NCBI GenBank assembly: GCA_007859835.1
Contig: SJPJ01000001.1
Location: forward strand, 533,134-597,133
From: Novipirellula herctigrandis
Lineage (GTDB): Bacteria > Planctomycetota > Planctomycetia > Pirellulales > Pirellulaceae
DNA length: 64,000 nucleotides
Reading direction: 5' to 3'
Positions 54,701 through 61,664 of this stretch are shown here, piece by piece. Position 1 is the stretch's first letter. Every line of letters begins with the position of its first letter. Position numbers and translations under genes: made by a program. Under the pieces are notes generated by a model. It was given only the letters and a program-made list of their open reading frames with translations, was not told the DNA's origin and ran no database searches.

Positions 54701-56348
54701 TTTGGCGAAGATTTTTTCGTTCGAACGTTTTGGCAAAGACGCGGCGAAAATCATTGCTCTGATTCGCGGTCGAGACGATGCGCCCGACCAGAATCTTCTC
54801 GACGAGATTAGCAAGGCAGTCATGCGTTTCCATAGCGAATTCGAATGGCCTGATTCTGCAACCGTTCAATGGGAACCAAGGCCGCGCCGAATGCGTTCGT
54901 CGATGTCGCTACAGCAACAATTTTCGCAGACAACCGTGTTATCAGGTGAACAGTTTCGCGATTGGCAATTAGTCAGCGAAGGGGCGTTCCCGTTGGCGCT
55001 GCGCAACCCGCTCGGCAGTTCGCACGGTATTGCAACAATGTCCGAGGCGAGGCAACGCGAAATCGGCCAAAACGAAGCAAAAATCGCTGGCGGGGCAATG
55101 GTGATCGTCACACCGAGTTCGATTGTCGGCGTCGATTTGCAGCGTTTGATCGCCCAGGAAGGCGATAGTGTCATGTGGGAACACAACCTCAGCACCGACG
55201 GCACCGCGCTATTGAGTCGGCGTAGCAATACAACTCGATTTGGCGACCAAGTATTCCAATATCGCATTCGAGGGGCCACTGCGTCTGCAACGGTTCCACA
55301 ATTCAGTCTCGGCCCTTTGCTTGGTGATCGGGTTTTCGCGTTGCAGGGCGGTGAACTGATGGCCCTGGATTTGTATTCGGGTGAATCGATATGGCGGAAC
55401 GCAGCGGCACCGACAAATGGCATTGTGCTATCGAATGGTCCCGAAGTCGCAGTAGTTTCCGAGGATGAACGACGAATCGTATTCTTCAATAGCCTCGATG
55501 GAAAGATCACTCGCCAAGCACCATGGCACCATGGTTTCATTTGGGGTGGACAAGGAAAGTACGTGCTATCCTATCACCCCACCGACGACATTGATCGTGA
55601 ATACTTGGTTCTACTCTATGATCCATTTGCCGATCAAATCGTGCTACAAAGACAATCCGCCGAGGCGAATCGGACGACAATTGATATTCCGGCATCTTAC
55701 GGTCGTATCGTTGGCGGACGCTACTTGGCAATGCTTGATACCGAGGGAAAAGCATGCGTCTGGGATTTGGTTTCCGCAAAAGTGGTCAGCGACGTGGAAC
55801 TACCCGCCTATGAGGATTTGGTGGGACTGCATGCAATGGTGATGGCAGATCGTTTTATTCTGCTTCCCCAGCGGCGTGCGAAAGAAAACGATATCGCACC
55901 GGCACCGATGCTGCACACTCGCCAAAGCAACCAACATGAAACGTCCAATGCCGTAGTTTGCATTTCACTCGATAGCGGAGAAGTCGTGTGGCAAAAAGAG
56001 TTTGACGAAGCGTGGGGATGCACCGTGCATCAACCAAGCGGATCACCTGCGGTATTGTTGTCGCGTGCTCGATCCACTTTTTCGCCTGTGAACCCACGTG
56101 TGCGAAAACGAACGCTCGATTTTATGGCTTTAGATATTGACGATGGTCACGAACTGGCATCGGTGCTCGATAAGGAAGTGCCTAGCAATACAAACGAGCT
56201 TGCTACCCAAATTAAGATGCCAGCGCACCAACCGCTGATGGTCGTCGATATTGGTTTGGAAAAATTGAAGTTAGTGTTTGGCGAAACGTCGAGCGAATCA
56301 CAAACAGTCGCGGAACCGCAGAAAGATCACGCGTCGGATGCGCCATAG
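51738..56348 (+). CDS. Very large secreted PQQ-like beta-propeller protein with TPR-like segment
   Basis: About 1,536 residues from the GTG at 51738, which has AGGA seven bases upstream and gives a signal peptide ending QQALAQG. The same frame is open to an ATG at 51660, but that adds no usual leader. Tryptophan-bearing PQQ-type blades are visible: GKRVWMYPW, GYLLWRIGKGED, SGSELWRQHLVA, GNKLWNTPTD, then later GESIWRNAAA and GEVVWQKEFDEAW. They form two propeller halves around a helical middle. The middle includes a TPR-like segment (ENPDDTQAMIRKAELMLQEEKRQEALELLAQARKAEPDNDEVLML, about residues 750-795). No PQQ-dehydrogenase active site or haem motif was found, so it is a structural or assembly scaffold rather than a recognised enzyme. 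Confidence 0.85.
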   Translation: MTDISTGNRARCFFGFIIASMILIDTQQALAQGFFRPIASTQSGRFIDAPRNLQQQLRDAERAIENDNFSEAVVRLGNLLQRAGGDSEDALLNGQDFFLDADGAGSPKLARESLFHRARQILSSLPRQARDTYQLRYGPLARKMLDDASASRDWETVAAVRRMYLHTEAGYDASLLLAKRDLFAGRPLSASLMLDEFVNSADAIARTGESVKVLHAEACHLANREFDPSDVTIDTVTIHGKSETLPAQEELANWLDSRFQDGRDMDVEDINYAMFGDKPHRNDRSIGESPLANERWTLDTTASPRQTRTIRQLASRMVSSGQLPPPSWTPIRVGKQLLMRTTERLVGVDFTTGKRVWMYPWFSTEKYFDTETIDFDSIPGEEQVNEMLSQRVWNDLPYGQITSDGQRVFMLDDLGKIEMAMFSPIMGMQGTRPSDTGSNTLVALDLATEGYLLWRIGKGEDLASTMSDAFFLGPPLPLEGRLYVMAEIAGDISLICLDPASGSELWRQHLVAVETGAIDTDPIRRVGGATPSYHEGLLICPTGAGACVAVDLVDRMLRWGATYPRNDDLIRGMNTRGNNSVGSTQLMQRWYSGAAIAADRSVLLTPIESNQLLSFNLLTGEEVFEPKERVVSRTLAGIRDGKFFLVGSNQMSAYDLQTGNKLWNTPTDLLSVGQLISGRGVFGISTYLLPTTTNQIVKVSLEDGSVMDRRDVNFQLGNLIAVDGELISQAATTLSVAYGEVSLGPKVERALKENPDDTQAMIRKAELMLQEEKRQEALELLAQARKAEPDNDEVLMLSVAAMLDALRESPEVDGEMVETLDQLIYEPDQRVELLALRLRAALQRTQYDLAASQLLELSSLAASESGVEDAATRIISEPSRHCSLDAWIAARSAEIVSALDTQQDAALTETVNALVEESLSPNLNASDRLLERLAAQFGAFGGSERLRTELSNRYQEDEQWLRAYGLHVHARLATDREIANLPTSRLLALAKIFSFERFGKDAAKIIALIRGRDDAPDQNLLDEISKAVMRFHSEFEWPDSATVQWEPRPRRMRSSMSLQQQFSQTTVLSGEQFRDWQLVSEGAFPLALRNPLGSSHGIATMSEARQREIGQNEAKIAGGAMVIVTPSSIVGVDLQRLIAQEGDSVMWEHNLSTDGTALLSRRSNTTRFGDQVFQYRIRGATASATVPQFSLGPLLGDRVFALQGGELMALDLYSGESIWRNAAAPTNGIVLSNGPEVAVVSEDERRIVFFNSLDGKITRQAPWHHGFIWGGQGKYVLSYHPTDDIDREYLVLLYDPFADQIVLQRQSAEANRTTIDIPASYGRIVGGRYLAMLDTEGKACVWDLVSAKVVSDVELPAYEDLVGLHAMVMADRFILLPQRRAKENDIAPAPMLHTRQSNQHETSNAVVCISLDSGEVVWQKEFDEAWGCTVHQPSGSPAVLLSRARSTFSPVNPRVRKRTLDFMALDIDDGHELASVLDKEVPSNTNELATQIKMPAHQPLMVVDIGLEKLKLVFGETSSESQTVAEPQKDHASDAP

Positions 56349-56366
56349 GGAAACACAGTAAACGCG

Positions 56367-56408
56367 GCTGGAGCTCGTTCCCCGGCGACGTCGGGAAGCG
56401 AGGCCAGC
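56367..56408. terminator. Long imperfect hairpin between convergent genes
   Basis: GCTGG...CCAGC, CTCG...CGAG and TTCCC...GGGAA nest into one stem with small bulges. It is located between the stops of the PQQ-propeller gene (plus) and the thioredoxin gene (minus). No T-run is present, so confidence is modest. Confidence 0.4.
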
Positions 56409-56436
56409 TATTTCCAATACAGCGCGAGTTTTTGAG

Positions 56437-57606
56437 CTAAGGCTGATAGGCTCCACTGATCTCATCGAGAATTTTCTTCAGCAGCACTTCTTCGCGAATC
56501 AACCCATTGTGACGAAATACAATTTTGCCGCCCGGTGCGACCAATACCGTGTGTGGCTCGGGGCCTTCCCACATCGGATCCAGAGCTTCGATCAGGGGGT
56601 CCATCGTCGCTTCGGTGTAAAGATAGTTGTTCGATGTTCGTCCCTCTGATTTTAGATAGGCTTGAAGCGAACGTGGCAAAGCAGCCCTTTGCTTGTCCAA
56701 GAACGCGACTACTTTCTCGCGATCTTTCGGCAGATCGGTACTGATCGTAATCAACTCAAAGTCGCGCATTCCCATCCGTCGCGAAACACGCACCAATCCC
56801 GGGAACTCGGCCGCACACGGTACACACGTGGTCGACCAAACGTTGAACAACCTATATTTACTGGTATCGTTTGCCACCAGCCCCGCGACGCCGTTTGCGT
56901 CAATGCCATCGAGAGTGACTTCGGCTTTTTCCCAACGTTGGTTGTCCTGCTCGACTTGAACGATCTTTTCCCGCCATTTGGTGGAGCATCCGAACGGTCT
57001 TGTTATGGGAACCGCAACAGAGGAACCCTCAAGCAAAGCCAAAATCGCATCGCGAGTGTCTTGTTTAGTCACCGTGGTGGGATCCGGATAACGCGAATCG
57101 TCGAATCGTCCGCGGTAACGAAGTGTTCGGTTGGCATCAAAAACAAAGACATGCGGTGTCGCGAGACATCCATAGCGTTTCGCAGTTGCTTGTGTCTCGC
57201 CATCATACAAATACGGAAACGTAAAACCATGTTCTTCGGCGTACGGTTTCATGTCTTCAAAACTGTCGTCGTACTTTGAATACCCAAGTTCATCGAGTCG
57301 AAGCCCGTCGCCGGAATTCGGATTAATGGCAACGATCGAAACGCTTTTGCCCCCAAGTTCCTTGACCAGCGTCATCAATCGCGGGTCGTGAGCATGGCAC
57401 ACCGGGCAATGATTCGAAGTGAAGTAGACGAGCAAGACATTCGATTCCGAAAAATCCGATAATTGCCAATTTCGCCCATCAATTCCCGGCAAAGAAAAGT
57501 CAGGTGCTGAATCACCTATTTCAAGTTGCTGGAACCCGGGCGGATTCTCAGCCAAAACGCATGAAATCGAACAAAGGGATACCAGTAACAACAGCAACAG
57601 TCGCAT
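56437..57606 (-). CDS. Secreted protein with two thioredoxin-like domains
   Basis: 389 residues from MRLLLLLLVSLCSISCVLAE, a clear signal peptide (an upstream in-frame ATG at 57696 would bury it). The first domain (~20-190) is an AhpC/redoxin-type fold with IGDSAPDFSLPGIDG, YFTSNHCPVCHAHDP and GCLATPHVFVFDANRTLRYRG. The second (~225-389) is a TlpA-like fold with VWSTTCVPCAAEFPGL and PHTVLVAPGGKIVFRHNG. CxxC pairs are CPVC and CVPC, so both sites can be redox-active. Likely a periplasmic thiol-disulfide protein; partner unknown. It ends against a long hairpin shared with the convergent gene. Confidence 0.88.
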   Translation of the reverse strand: MRLLLLLLVSLCSISCVLAENPPGFQQLEIGDSAPDFSLPGIDGRNWQLSDFSESNVLLVYFTSNHCPVCHAHDPRLMTLVKELGGKSVSIVAINPNSGDGLRLDELGYSKYDDSFEDMKPYAEEHGFTFPYLYDGETQATAKRYGCLATPHVFVFDANRTLRYRGRFDDSRYPDPTTVTKQDTRDAILALLEGSSVAVPITRPFGCSTKWREKIVQVEQDNQRWEKAEVTLDGIDANGVAGLVANDTSKYRLFNVWSTTCVPCAAEFPGLVRVSRRMGMRDFELITISTDLPKDREKVVAFLDKQRAALPRSLQAYLKSEGRTSNNYLYTEATMDPLIEALDPMWEGPEPHTVLVAPGGKIVFRHNGLIREEVLLKKILDEISGAYQP

Positions 57607-58122
57607 CGCAGCTCCACGTCGGTTGGAAGGATTGGAAAGAAAAGGGGGCTGGGGATATGCATCCTTTCGCTCGCAGACCTTCCGACAACACGTCAACGAG
57701 ATTCTGCTGGCGAAAGCTCATTCGGCTAATTGTAGCCGATTGGCAGCCCGATGAAGGGGGCGAGATATGCCGTCGCAATTCACATGCACAAGACGCTCGA
57801 ACTTTGGCATGCGAGCTAGCAGCGAAAACCGGGATGCAATCCGCATGACTTGAATCGCAATGGAGCCTGATGGTTTCAGGTCATTTACCACGCGGAGCTC
57901 GAGCCCGTCGATTGAGAAACGCGACGAGAGTCTCGTCGCTCGCCGCATCAGAAATTCTTCCGAGGTCGTTGCGATGCCTTCGGTTTTAGGTTTGGAACAC
58001 ATGAAAATCGTTGGCTTGATACTAACGATCCGTCACATTCCATCAGGCACTCAACATGCCGGGAACACGAAGAATGCCGGGAACACGAAGAGCGTCCCGT
58101 GACATCGAAACATCCCGAATGT
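57607..58122. other. Intergenic region upstream of the thioredoxin gene and downstream of fliS
   Basis: 516 bases with no convincing gene. Short frames on both strands lack any domain, signal peptide or ribosome-binding site. It includes an 18-bp direct duplication at 58056-58091. It should contain the promoter of the thioredoxin-like gene and the 3' end of the fliC-fliD-fliS transcript. Confidence 0.45.
58056..58091. repeat. 18-bp direct repeat, two identical copies
   Basis: atgccgggaacacgaaga occurs at 58056-58073 and 58074-58091, just beyond the fliS stop. Confidence 0.9.
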
Positions 58123-58602
58123 TTAGCCCTGCAGATTTAATCCGCCTGAAGCCGTTGCGGCCTGCGAAACCGCGCCGTTCTCGTTTGCAACGACCAACCG
58201 CCACGTCTCCGCTTCGACTTCCAAAACGAGACGAATATCGTCAATCGCATCGGCGTCACTGGAAAGTTCCGCGTTGATCAGATGTTTCGACAAAAACACG
58301 TACAGGTCTGCTATTTTACCGCACACACCTTCGTCTGATGTGACCCCCGAAAGAAGCTCCGTGATCAGGTCGAGCAGCCGAAGCGATTGCTCGTTCGACC
58401 CTTTCTTCCCATCGTCGCTTCGCCAGTCCTCCGCAAGCTTTCGCGCGACTTCAACGGATCGTTCGAGCAACATCAAACGCAAACGACCAGGCGACGCGCT
58501 TCGAATCATCGAATCAAGATACTCATCCGACTTTCGACGTCGCGGGCCAGTATAGCCGCTGGGCTGAAAATTCGATGCAGCGTGTGAATGAGTGTATGAC
58601 AT
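58123..58602 (-). CDS. fliS: Flagellin export chaperone FliS
   Basis: About 159 residues from MSYTHSHAASNF. The helical bundle starts at ~residue 25: SDEYLDSMIRSASPGRLRLMLLERSVEVARKL, the FliS region that wraps the flagellin C-terminus. NEQSLRLLDLITELLSGV and KIADLYVFLSKHLINAEL give the other helices. GGAGG lies 11 bases before 58602, favouring it over an ATG six codons upstream. It follows fliD by 44 bases, the usual fliD-fliS order. It has a longer N-terminal tail and an alanine/glycine-rich C-terminal tail than the E. coli protein. Confidence 0.9.
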   Translation of the reverse strand: MSYTHSHAASNFQPSGYTGPRRRKSDEYLDSMIRSASPGRLRLMLLERSVEVARKLAEDWRSDDGKKGSNEQSLRLLDLITELLSGVTSDEGVCGKIADLYVFLSKHLINAELSSDADAIDDIRLVLEVEAETWRLVVANENGAVSQAATASGGLNLQG

Positions 58603-58613
58603 AGACTTAATTG

Positions 58614-58618
58614 CCTCC
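58614..58618 (-). promoter_or_regulatory. Ribosome-binding site deciding the fliS start
   Basis: GGAGG on the minus strand, 11 bases before the ATG at 58602; the alternative ATG (58618-58620) overlaps it. Confidence 0.6.
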
Positions 58619-58646
58619 ATGCAATGAAAAAGTCAATATTTAGTAG

Positions 58647-61427
58647 TTAACTGTCGCTGTAAAATGAAATCGGTTCGATTTGGGAAACGATCGATGCATT
58701 TGATTGCAGCTTGGATATCACTTCTTCGGTCCGGTAGAACTGCGTCAATAAGCGTTCTCGTTCATTTTCAAGTCGCTCATTCATCGCATCCACGCGTTCA
58801 TTGTTGCGTTCAACCTGTTCAGCCAATGTCGACGATCGATTTAACAACAAACCTTCGTCCACTCCCGCGATACGCTCGGTCAAGTCGTCAACGCGTCCGG
58901 CAAGTCCGGTGTCCGTCGTTGAGAAAAATGCATCCACTGCAGCCGCATTTCCCTCGAGTGTCTCTGTTAATTTCTCAGCATCCATTTCAAGTTTTCCTTG
59001 ATCGTTGATGCGAATACCGACTTGCCCCAACGAACTGAATTCACCGGCTTGTATGACGGAACTGGAAAACAATTTCCCGAAACTGTTTTGGATTCGCAAC
59101 GTCTCGCTCGAGCCAAACAACAAACCAACTTCTTCGGTTTCGGCGTTGTAGAATGTCAACGAGTCAATCTTATCGACCAAGTTGTTGTATTGATCTACAA
59201 ATGTCTTGACGGCTGTGGTTGCCGACGCGGGGTTTTGGGTGACCTTGATCGTCACGGGGTCGGTCGACAATTCTTTGAGGGTTAGCACCAAACCGCCATC
59301 GGACGAACTCGTCTGACTTTCGCTATGTCCAATCAGCGCAGAGACCTCTTCACCACCGATGGTTTCGGTCGTAGCGGTCCCCGCAATGCCAAGTTCTGAG
59401 GCGGCTTTGCCGTTCCCAGCGTCTACGATTTCGAGTGTTCCTTCGCCGTCTGCTGTATCGACAATGGAGATTCCGTCGCCGTCCTCGTTGATGGATGCCG
59501 AAACGCTGATACCAAGACTATTGATCGCATCAAGCAAGCCTCCGACAGTTGTGATTTCCTCGGTTCGAAGGTTGACGGCACTGACGTTTCCGTCACTGTC
59601 CTCAACCGTGAAGCTGCCTAGATTAATTCCGCGGCCCGAGTTCAGTTCAGACAGCAATGTTGAACGCCCAATATCGGTCGACGCCGCACCCGTGTTGGCG
59701 AGGTCAAAGACACCGTCGGCCGACGCCACAAAACTCTCGGGCGCCCCATCGGTCGATACGGCGATCAAGGCGTCTTGGCCTCGCGTTTGCGTTCGCAAAT
59801 CGAGGTTAAACCCTTCTGCATTAATCGCCAATTTCCCAGCATCACCCGCCGTATCGCTTCGAATACGTAACGAATAGGTACCGTCGTCATTCGTTTGAAT
59901 CGACGCAGTCCCATAGCGTGCGTCTTCATTGATCTTGTCGACCAACGTCGTCAATGTGTCATCAGCGGTGACTTCGATCGTATCGGCTTGCGTACCGACG
60001 AGTGCGGACACACTCGCACCGCCGATCGTTTGTTCGGTTGCCGTTCCAGCAATGCCAAGTTCAGTGGCAAGTGTGGACGATGCCGAGTCGGCTATTTCGA
60101 GAGTCTCCTCGCCGCCCGCGTTATCAACAATCGCAATGCCGTCGCCCTTTTCGTTAATCGACGCAGTTACATCAACGCTCAATTCATTGATCTTGTCGAC
60201 TAAATCGCCAACGGTCTCGATTTCGTCGAAGGCCAAGTTGACCGCGGATACCGCACCAGCGCTATCGGTAATCGTAAAGCTTCCGCGACTGATTCCTTTG
60301 TTGGCGTTGAGATCGGCAATTAGCGTATCATGAGTGACCGTGGGACGGTTCAAGCTTTTGCCGACCACGATATCATCCGTTGTGGTCGCTTCGAGCCCGA
60401 GTTGGGAAGCGGTGTCATCGACCGAAGAAATCTCAAAATCGCCGGCGCCGCCCGAGACATCGCGAAGCTGGAAACCAGTTCGCGAATCATTTAGCTTTGC
60501 AATGAGATTTAGGCCCGAACCTTGGATTGCTTCGATGATCTCGCTAGTGGTTGTCGCGCTCGACAAGTCGATACTCGCACTCGACCCGTCCGACAAGGTG
60601 ATGTCAAGGTTGGTCAATGGATCGAGACCGCTGCCGCCGTTAAGTTCGGTTAGTGCGGCTCCACGGAGCGAGCTGACTCCGTCCGGCAAATCCAGTTCGA
60701 TTCCAGTGACTTCATTCTGTGCTTCGTCGATACCCCAAAGCCCCAAGTCGGCAGCCGTCTCGGCATCGCCAAGCTGTTCCACTTTTAGATTATTCGCTGT
60801 GCTACCGGTCAAATCGATAAGCTTCAGAGCACCGTTTTCGGTGGTTGCACGAACATCGATGTCTGCATCGTTGATCGCCGTAATCACGTCGTCGATCGTT
60901 CGAGCGTCAGCGAAATTGATTTCGGACGAGTTTCCCGCGCGATCGGTGATTCGCACCGTACCCGATTCTACCCCCCGGCCGTTATTCAAATCGGCGAGCG
61001 AAACGGAATCGTCGAGGAAGCTGCCTGTTGGATTGATCGATAATGTGCCAGCAAACCCGAGCGCTGTTTCGACGTCATCGAATCGTTTGAGCGATCGAAC
61101 GTCGTGCGTCCCCGCGTTTTGAATGGTCCGAACGACATGGGTTGCCGGTTCCGCATTGTTGCCTGCGGCAGCGGAAATGACGTCCGAATTAGAGGAATCC
61201 GCCGTTTTCGCTTGAAAGACCGCGGAACTACTCAACCTGGCGGCTGAAAGTTGGACGCCAATCACCGAGGCAGTCAATTCGGCAATCGCCTGCTGGCGTG
61301 AGACCAACGTTTCCGTGCGCGCGACAACCCGATCGCGTGGCTGTGCGCTGATGGCAATGAGTTGGTCGACGGTGCTTACGATATTGGTCCCGGTGACCAA
61401 TCCAACCGATGATTGTAGTCGGCCCAT
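58647..61427 (-). CDS. fliD: Flagellar filament cap protein FliD (HAP2), greatly enlarged
   Basis: 926 residues against ~470 in E. coli. The N-terminal cap segment begins MGRLQSSVGLVTGTNIVSTVDQLIAISAQPRDRV, the conserved start of FliD. The C-terminal coil holds TTAVKTFVDQYNNLVDKIDSLTFYN, GLLFGSSETLRIQNSF and LAEQVERNNERVDAMNERLENERERLLTQF. Between them are five flagellin_IN-type modules with L-x-x-L-N-x-G-x-G leaders. Two of them (59.3-59.65 and 59.98-60.32 kb) are near duplicates, including SINExGDGIxIVD and ELGIAGTAT. FliD caps the filament and folds exported flagellin. Confidence 0.92.
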   Translation of the reverse strand: MGRLQSSVGLVTGTNIVSTVDQLIAISAQPRDRVVARTETLVSRQQAIAELTASVIGVQLSAARLSSSAVFQAKTADSSNSDVISAAAGNNAEPATHVVRTIQNAGTHDVRSLKRFDDVETALGFAGTLSINPTGSFLDDSVSLADLNNGRGVESGTVRITDRAGNSSEINFADARTIDDVITAINDADIDVRATTENGALKLIDLTGSTANNLKVEQLGDAETAADLGLWGIDEAQNEVTGIELDLPDGVSSLRGAALTELNGGSGLDPLTNLDITLSDGSSASIDLSSATTTSEIIEAIQGSGLNLIAKLNDSRTGFQLRDVSGGAGDFEISSVDDTASQLGLEATTTDDIVVGKSLNRPTVTHDTLIADLNANKGISRGSFTITDSAGAVSAVNLAFDEIETVGDLVDKINELSVDVTASINEKGDGIAIVDNAGGEETLEIADSASSTLATELGIAGTATEQTIGGASVSALVGTQADTIEVTADDTLTTLVDKINEDARYGTASIQTNDDGTYSLRIRSDTAGDAGKLAINAEGFNLDLRTQTRGQDALIAVSTDGAPESFVASADGVFDLANTGAASTDIGRSTLLSELNSGRGINLGSFTVEDSDGNVSAVNLRTEEITTVGGLLDAINSLGISVSASINEDGDGISIVDTADGEGTLEIVDAGNGKAASELGIAGTATTETIGGEEVSALIGHSESQTSSSDGGLVLTLKELSTDPVTIKVTQNPASATTAVKTFVDQYNNLVDKIDSLTFYNAETEEVGLLFGSSETLRIQNSFGKLFSSSVIQAGEFSSLGQVGIRINDQGKLEMDAEKLTETLEGNAAAVDAFFSTTDTGLAGRVDDLTERIAGVDEGLLLNRSSTLAEQVERNNERVDAMNERLENERERLLTQFYRTEEVISKLQSNASIVSQIEPISFYSDS

Positions 61428-61593
61428 AGGATAATTCTAAATACGTGGGGGGAGGGGGTTTTGGAGTTCACGCTAAAACGCGTTTCTTGTGTTTGGTTGC
61501 TTTGACGTAAATAACTGGTCGGACAAACCTAAAAACGGAACTCCAATGGCTATCATCGTCCATCCGTAGGGATCGAGTTGACTCAAATGCAAA

Positions 61594-61625
61594 CGGCCGG
61601 GCACGGATTGCTCCGCGTCCGGCCG
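61594..61625. terminator. Hairpin after fliC
   Basis: Two 14-base arms (12 of 14 positions match) enclose the loop TTGC, 40 bases after the fliC stop. On the minus strand it is followed by TTTGCATTTG, a weakly T-rich stretch. It probably ends or attenuates the fliC transcript before fliD. Confidence 0.55.
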
Positions 61626-61664
61626 AACGCTATCAAATGATCGTCATGTCAGTTGCGGTCGAGA

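Noticed and set aside
57718..58002. 94-codon minus-strand frame between fliS and the thioredoxin gene
   Set aside because: No Shine-Dalgarno, no domain, and a similar-length frame exists on the opposite strand.
60334..61122. 262-codon plus-strand frame inside fliD
   Set aside because: Ser/Pro-rich translation typical of the antisense of a Gly/Asp/Thr-rich gene; no start context.
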